DNA of 64,000 nt from Streptomyces spiralis (GTDB lineage: Bacteria; Actinomycetota; Actinomycetes; Streptomycetales; Streptomycetaceae): NCBI RefSeq assembly GCF_014654675.1, contig NZ_BNBC01000008.1, positions 158,331-222,330 on the forward strand, in the 5' to 3' direction. The stretch's first letter is position 1, and each line of letters opens with the position of its first letter. Shown one piece after another: positions 60,307 to 64,000 of the stretch. Made by a program: the position numbers and the translations under genes. The notes below the pieces were generated by a model, which did no database searches, was not told the origin of the DNA, and saw only the letters and a list, made by a program, of their open reading frames with translations.

Positions 60307-60966
60307 GCCGTCTGGCCGCGGCTGCACGAGAGGGCCTACGTGCACGATGTCGTGTCGGTGCTGGTCGTGCTGCTGCTGGCGCTCCTGGGAGCGGTATGCG
60401 GTTGGTCGGTAGCCGCTGGGCAGGTGCTCGACTGCGTCGAGGAAGTCGCGGAAGGCCCGGTCGGTGCGGGTGGTGTCGCCGGTGGCGTCGAGGTCCATGA
60501 GGAGACCGCGGAAGACGGCGAGAACGAGCGTTGCGAGATCCGGCCGGCCGATGCTGCGCAGGCCGTCCTCGAGCGGGCCGAGCCAGTCGGTCGTCGCGGT
60601 GCGCCGGAAGTCGGGCCACAACTGCTGCTCCGCGCTCTCGCGCAGCTGGCCGAACATCCGCAGGTACGGCTGCCCGTCCGGGCCGGTGATGGAGGTCCAG
60701 GCGCGATACAGGGTGGCCGTGTATGGCTCGTCGGGTCGTACCCGCAGGAGGTCGCCGAATGTGTCGAGCTGACGTTGCCGCGCGCGCCCGAGGACGGCCC
60801 GCAGCAGGGCGTCGCGGGTGCCGAAGTGATAGATCAGCATCCGGGCTGAGGTGCCGGTGGCGGTGGCCAGCGGCTCGAGCCGGTCGGGGAGGCCGTGCGC
60901 AAGGGCGTGATCAGCGCACGCATCGAGAAGCCTCTCCTTGATGTGCGGTTCTGGCCGTCTGCCCAT
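60298..60966 (-). CDS. TetR-family regulator
   Basis: A 222-residue TetR protein. HTH at about 5-50 (KERLLDACADHALAHGL, TGTSARMLIYHFGTRDALL) and a C-terminal ligand domain (WTSITGPDGQPYLRMFGQL, DLATLVLAVFRGLLMDLDATG). The last ~40 residues (SQERQQQHDQHRHDIVHVG) are His/Gln-rich and end in an IS-like sequence, so the tail may not be original. Divergent from an alpha/beta hydrolase gene with a strong dyad in the gap. Confidence 0.9.
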   Translation of the reverse strand: MGRRPEPHIKERLLDACADHALAHGLPDRLEPLATATGTSARMLIYHFGTRDALLRAVLGRARQRQLDTFGDLLRVRPDEPYTATLYRAWTSITGPDGQPYLRMFGQLRESAEQQLWPDFRRTATTDWLGPLEDGLRSIGRPDLATLVLAVFRGLLMDLDATGDTTRTDRAFRDFLDAVEHLPSGYRPTAYRSQERQQQHDQHRHDIVHVGPLVQPRPDGEQ

Positions 60967-60980
60967 GGCCCTACTTTTTC

Positions 60981-60998
60981 ACGTAACGGCTATTACGT
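60981..60998. promoter_or_regulatory. TetR operator
   Basis: ACGTAA-N6-TTACGT is a perfect interrupted dyad lying 15 bp before the tetR start and 42 bp before the hydrolase start. It is the obvious site for repression of both genes. Confidence 0.7.
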
Positions 60999-61039
60999 CT
61001 ACCGTTGATCGAAAGGCCAAGGCAGACGTGGAGGTAGCG

Positions 61040-61735
61040 ATGAGGGTCGTGTTCGTGCACGGGGCGTGCGTGCGGGACGGGTCGTGGTGGTGGCACCCCA
61101 CCGCCGAGCTGCTGCAGGAGCAAGGGGTGACGAGCGTGGCGCCGGGCCTGCCGAGTTGCGGCGAAGCAGGCCTGCCCGGTGGCGTCGGCGGTCCGGGGCT
61201 GTCCGAGGACGTTGCCGCGGTACGGCAGGTGCTGCAGGCCGGCGACGAGCCGACGGTCGTGGTCGCCCACAGCTACGGCGGCATCGTCACCGCGGAAGCC
61301 GCCGCGGGAATCGGGTCGGTACGCCACCTGCTGCTGGTCTCCAGCTACCTGCCCGAGGTCGGGCAGAGCCTGTCGGAGTTCGGGGACGGCGGCCCCGCCC
61401 CGTTCCTCGACGTCGACCCCGACGCCGGCACCTTCGGGGTCCGCCCCGAGCTGCTCGTGGACACGTTCCTGCAGGACTGCGACCCCGAGCTCCAAGCGCA
61501 GGCGGCGGACCACCTCGCCCGGCAGAGCGCGCAGGTGACCGGGCAGCCGGTCGGGGCGGCCGCATGGCAGCAGGTGCCCTCGACGTACCTCGTCTGCGCC
61601 CAGGACCGGGGCACCCCGCCGCGGCTACAGCGCGAGTTCGCCCGCCGTGCCGGCAGCATCGTCGAACTCGACGCCGGCCACCACCCGTTCCTCTCCCAGC
61701 CCGCCGCGGTCCGGGACCTGCTGCTGAGCCTGTGA
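61040..61735 (+). CDS. Alpha/beta hydrolase
   Basis: A 231-residue hydrolase with first strand MRVVFVHGACVRDGSWWW (oxyanion HG at 7-8), nucleophile elbow VVVAHSYGG (Ser78), acid in CAQDRGTPP and catalytic His in DAGHHPF. The SWWW phrase is typical of salicylate-esterase/hydroxynitrile-lyase-like bacterial hydrolases. GGAGG is spaced correctly before ATG 61040. Controlled in all likelihood by the divergent TetR. Substrate unknown. Confidence 0.92.
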   Translation: MRVVFVHGACVRDGSWWWHPTAELLQEQGVTSVAPGLPSCGEAGLPGGVGGPGLSEDVAAVRQVLQAGDEPTVVVAHSYGGIVTAEAAAGIGSVRHLLLVSSYLPEVGQSLSEFGDGGPAPFLDVDPDAGTFGVRPELLVDTFLQDCDPELQAQAADHLARQSAQVTGQPVGAAAWQQVPSTYLVCAQDRGTPPRLQREFARRAGSIVELDAGHHPFLSQPAAVRDLLLSL

Positions 61736-62388
61736 CGGCAGCCGCGGACGAGCCGGGCCGGCGATCCGTGGACCAGGCCGTGCTCGTTCTGGGCGTGCGC
61801 CGGCAGTTGGGCCACGACGTCCTTCGTTGCGTCTTCGATCTGCTCAGCGAGAGGCCAGTTCTCCCTCGGCACTCACGACGGTCTTGATGACGAGCAGGTC
61901 CCGCCCATGGCCGGTTTCAGGTCGGGCCGCCGGCAGACCCCGGCGCGGCATTCCTCGTCGGTCGGTCGGCGCGGGGCGGATGATCTCCGGCCCGGCCGGT
62001 GCGCCGGTCGCCTCGGCTTCGGCGAGGGCTCGGTGCAGCGAGGCGATGGAAGGCTCGGCGCCCAAACAGCCCAGTTGGCTGATGAGCGCGACGACAAGGG
62101 GTGCCGCCTGGTGGTTCCGGCGGCTGTCACCGGCCCAGGACCTCCCGGTGGAAGCACCCCAAGGCACGGCGAAGCTCCTGGTCGCCGTGACAACCGAGAC
62201 GGGCGTTCTGCCTCAGGAAGCGCGGCGAAGGACTCAAGCATGTCCAGGCCGTGGTTGCTCCGGCCCGACGACGATGGGTGACAGGGGTGTGCGACGGTGC
62301 GACAGCTCCGAAGCGGCCGACCGGTCTGGGAAAATCGTGCTGCAACGGCGTTGCGGGGTATGGCCGACGTACGGGGAGGCGGGGCGAT
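61736..62388. other. Gene-poor stretch of about 650 bp
   Basis: A minus-strand frame at 61844-62167 (VVALISQLGCLGAEPSIASL and following) has moderate coding character but no recognisable family or convincing start. Another minus-strand stretch near 61760-61860 reads ENWPLAEQIEDATKDVVAQL in a different frame. They may be parts of one frameshifted gene. No confident call. Confidence 0.35.
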
Positions 62389-62772
62389 GTGAGACTGCGC
62401 AACCGGGCGCGGCTGGTGATGTGGGCGTTTGTGCTCTGGGGCTTGTTCCAGGCCGTCGGGGGAATGGCGAACCACGGGCTCAGCAGCGATGTAGTGTGCC
62501 CGTGGTACAACGAGGGGCCGGACGGCGAGGAGCACCCCTCGCCGATGCAGCGCGAGGACCGGTGCCAACCCGGACCGGGCGAAGCGATGAGGACCTACGA
62601 GCAGCAGTGGGCCGCGCAGCGCGAGGAGCGCTGCGACATCCTGATCGGCTCCTGCCTGCTCGGCGCGGGGGCACTCGGACTGGGCGCTCTGTTCCTTCAA
62701 CGACGCCTGAGCGAAGCGCAGTCGAGACACCCGACCCAGCAGCCGCCGGCGGATGTGACGTCGGATGCGTAG
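62389..62772 (+). CDS. Small two-helix membrane protein (127 aa), unknown
   Basis: It starts at GTG 62389 after GGGGAGG. First helix LVMWAFVLWGLFQAVGGM, then an ~60-residue extracytoplasmic loop with three Cys (DVVCPWYNEGPDG, DRCQPGPGE, ERCDILIGS), second helix ILIGSCLLGAGALGLGALFL and a polar tail. The Cys in the loop could form a disulfide. No family recognised. Confidence 0.6.
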   Translation: MRLRNRARLVMWAFVLWGLFQAVGGMANHGLSSDVVCPWYNEGPDGEEHPSPMQREDRCQPGPGEAMRTYEQQWAAQREERCDILIGSCLLGAGALGLGALFLQRRLSEAQSRHPTQQPPADVTSDA

Positions 62773-62945
62773 ATCGATCCCGCCGCCGAGGTCGTCGGGA
62801 CGACCGAGGATCGCCTCGACGTGCTGATCAACAACGTCGGTGGCACCGGTCCTCTGGTCGAGGCCAAGGACTACACCGCGGGTGATGCCACCGCGGTGTT
62901 GCTGAGCAACGTCGTAGCGGGCACCTCTGCGTCGGCGCGCTGCTG
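62773..62945 (+). pseudogene. SDR fragment
   Basis: The plus strand continues DPAAEVVGTTEDRLDVLINNVGG, then TGPLVEAKDYTAGDATAVLLSNVV. This is the NNxGG strand and following helix of a short-chain dehydrogenase. Neither the cofactor start nor the catalytic YxxxK follows, so it is a middle piece only. Confidence 0.6.
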
Positions 62946-63005
62946 GCGAAGGCGGAGGTCGAGGTCGCCCTGACCACGCCGCCGCGACGGCCGTCGGGCG
63001 CGGGT

Positions 63006-63764
63006 TCACGAGCAACAGCCTGAGCCGCCTGTGCTGGACTGTCCGCCGTGGAGGTCGTCGTCGTGGCCGGCGGCGATCCGTGCCCATTGTGCGGTCGGCC
63101 GTCCGTCCTTGCGGAACTGCTGGCCGAGGGTCTCGTACGGCTGCGGCCAGCCTGGCGGGGAGTCCTCCCAGGTCTCCTGCCGTCCGTAGACGGTCATGTC
63201 GAGGATGCCGTAGGACGGCGCCATGGGTTCGACGCCGCGTCCGGTGGTCCAGTACGTCTCGTAGACGCGGTCCCGATCGCGGAGGTAGATCGCTTTCATC
63301 CCGAAGTGGCGGTCGGCGAGGAGCCGTTCGTGGGACTCGGCGGGTACGGAGTACCAGGGCATGTCCCAGCCCATGAAGCGGCGGTAGCGGTCGGACTCGT
63401 CGTAGGGGCCCTGGCAGAAGACGGCGAAGGTGACGTCACGCTGGTGCAGATAGGACAGTTCGCGGACCTGGCCGGTGAAGAACGTGCAGCCCTCGCACTG
63501 GTCGGCGGCGGTGTGGCCGTTGTGCCACATGTGATACGAGACGAACAGTTGGGTGCGGCCCTCGAAGACGTCGATCAGGGGGACGGGGCCGTCGCCTCCG
63601 ACGAGCGGAGCTGACGGGTCCACCTCGGTCATGGGCAGCCGTCGCCGGGCGGCGGCGATCGCATCGCCCTCGCGGGTGTGCGCCTTTTCCCTCACGCGCA
63701 GGGTGTCGATCGCGGCCAGCCACTCCTTGCGGAAGACGACCGGCGGCTTGTTCTCAGCAGTCAT
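63006..63764 (-). CDS. DUF899-family thioredoxin-like protein
   Basis: A 252-residue protein with DUF899 features: FRKEWLAAIDTLRVREKAHTREGDAIAAARRRLPM (in parts), LIDVFEGRTQLFVSYHMWH, QCEGCTFFTGQVREL (CxxC in a thioredoxin-like place) and GWDMPWYSVP, then LDMTVYGRQETWEDSPPGWPQP. The family is widespread and thought to have a thioredoxin-like fold, with unproven redox function. Cytoplasmic. The C-terminus GGSGCCS is odd and may be unstructured. Confidence 0.92.
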   Translation of the reverse strand: MTAENKPPVVFRKEWLAAIDTLRVREKAHTREGDAIAAARRRLPMTEVDPSAPLVGGDGPVPLIDVFEGRTQLFVSYHMWHNGHTAADQCEGCTFFTGQVRELSYLHQRDVTFAVFCQGPYDESDRYRRFMGWDMPWYSVPAESHERLLADRHFGMKAIYLRDRDRVYETYWTTGRGVEPMAPSYGILDMTVYGRQETWEDSPPGWPQPYETLGQQFRKDGRPTAQWARIAAGHDDDLHGGQSSTGGSGCCS

Positions 63765-63869
63765 GTCCGTACTGACCCGGCAGCTCGCAAGAACTCATCG
63801 GTGGAGCCGGAGCCGGGCGCGGACTGCCCACGACCTTGGCCGCACGATCACCGTCACACGTGACACACA

Positions 63870-64000
63870 GTGGCGCGGAGGGCAGGTGTGTCGAAGTCCA
63901 CGGTGTCGCGGGTGATCAACGGTGAGCCGAGGGTTCGGGAAGCGGTCGCCGAGCGTATTCGGGAAGCGGTGGCGGAACTTGGCTACGTACCGAACCAGGC
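63870..64000 (+). CDS. LacI-family regulator, 5' part (continues past window)
   Basis: The frame from GTG 63870 reads VARRAGVSKSTVSRVINGEP and REAVAERIREAVAELGYVPNQ, a LacI HTH with hinge approach. The usual first ~8 residues (as in TLADVARRAG) are not in frame: a stop lies 9 bp upstream of the GTG, so either the start is genuinely late or a frameshift has cut the N-terminus. The window ends inside the gene. Confidence 0.75.
   Translation, partial: MARRAGVSKSTVSRVINGEPRVREAVAERIREAVAELGYVPNQ

Noticed and set aside
1..64000. tRNA, rRNA, riboswitch or CRISPR loci
   Set aside because: I found no cloverleaf-like sequences with a TTCGA arm in proper context, no rRNA stretches, no recognised riboswitch cores and no regular repeat-spacer arrays. 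A covariance-model search would be needed to exclude small RNAs.

Overview
The window is high-GC DNA with strong G/C bias at third codon positions, GTG starts, overlapping stop/start operons, Tat signals, a GH11 xylanase, a Brevibacterium-type cholesterol oxidase and many divergent regulator/target pairs. Together these point to Streptomyces or a close actinobacterial relative. The gene mix looks like accessory chromosome (arm-type) or large-plasmid DNA rather than core: no rRNA, tRNA, ribosomal or central replication genes were seen, and remnants of several insertion sequence families (IS110, IS5, IS256, ISAs1, IS21) are scattered through it.

Layout. 0-12 kb: IS110 remnant; a PrpF-type isomerase coupled to a DctA carrier with a divergent LysR gene; small proteins; a kinase-like protein; an MMPL exporter / histidine kinase / response regulator operon with overlapping genes. 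12-22 kb: secreted epoxide-hydrolase-like enzyme, DinB protein, SDR with divergent XRE regulator, MFS exporter with divergent TetR, cholesterol oxidase. 22-29 kb: SUKH-like immunity protein, a PadR/ABC/FtsX-like permease operon, a MerR regulator facing a small membrane protein. 28.6-31.6 kb: IS256 halves in opposite orientation, an ISAs1 scrap and one ISAs1 element with both ends but a nonsense mutation. 31.6-41 kb: YbhB/MarR, frameshifted LUD gene, multicopper oxidase with a small membrane protein, NTF2-like and shortened NmrA-like genes with LysR, IS21 IstB remnant, NTF2-like/TetR pair. 41-46 kb: xylanase, a Ku tail fragment, and repeat-flanked genes (RibD-like, VanZ-like) followed by decayed small genes. 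46.4-54.9 kb: minus-strand envelope block with two cupredoxins, a YceI-like protein, a CopC-CopD fusion, a Thr/Ser/Pro-rich membrane-anchored protein, an M23 peptidase interrupted by TGA, an LCP ligase and a sodium/calcium-type antiporter. 55-64 kb: Cys-containing HTH regulator next to DoxX, quinone reductase/TetR, a second TetR/hydrolase pair, DUF899 protein and the start of a LacI regulator.

Two themes stand out. Many units are regulator plus divergent target with visible operator dyads (MarR, TetR x4, PadR, MerR), so local control is unusually readable. Decay is also common: at least ten genes are broken by single-base frameshifts, in-frame TGA codons or internal deletions, mostly next to IS remnants. 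The best candidate for something not well described is the 46.4-50.9 kb cupredoxin/YceI/CopCD block, especially the cupredoxin carrying a C-terminal tandem-duplicated domain on a Gly-Gly-Ser-Thr linker. The next is the 43.5-45.4 kb inverted-repeat array that brackets single genes. Functional calls rest on reading the translations and recalling families; no database search was run.
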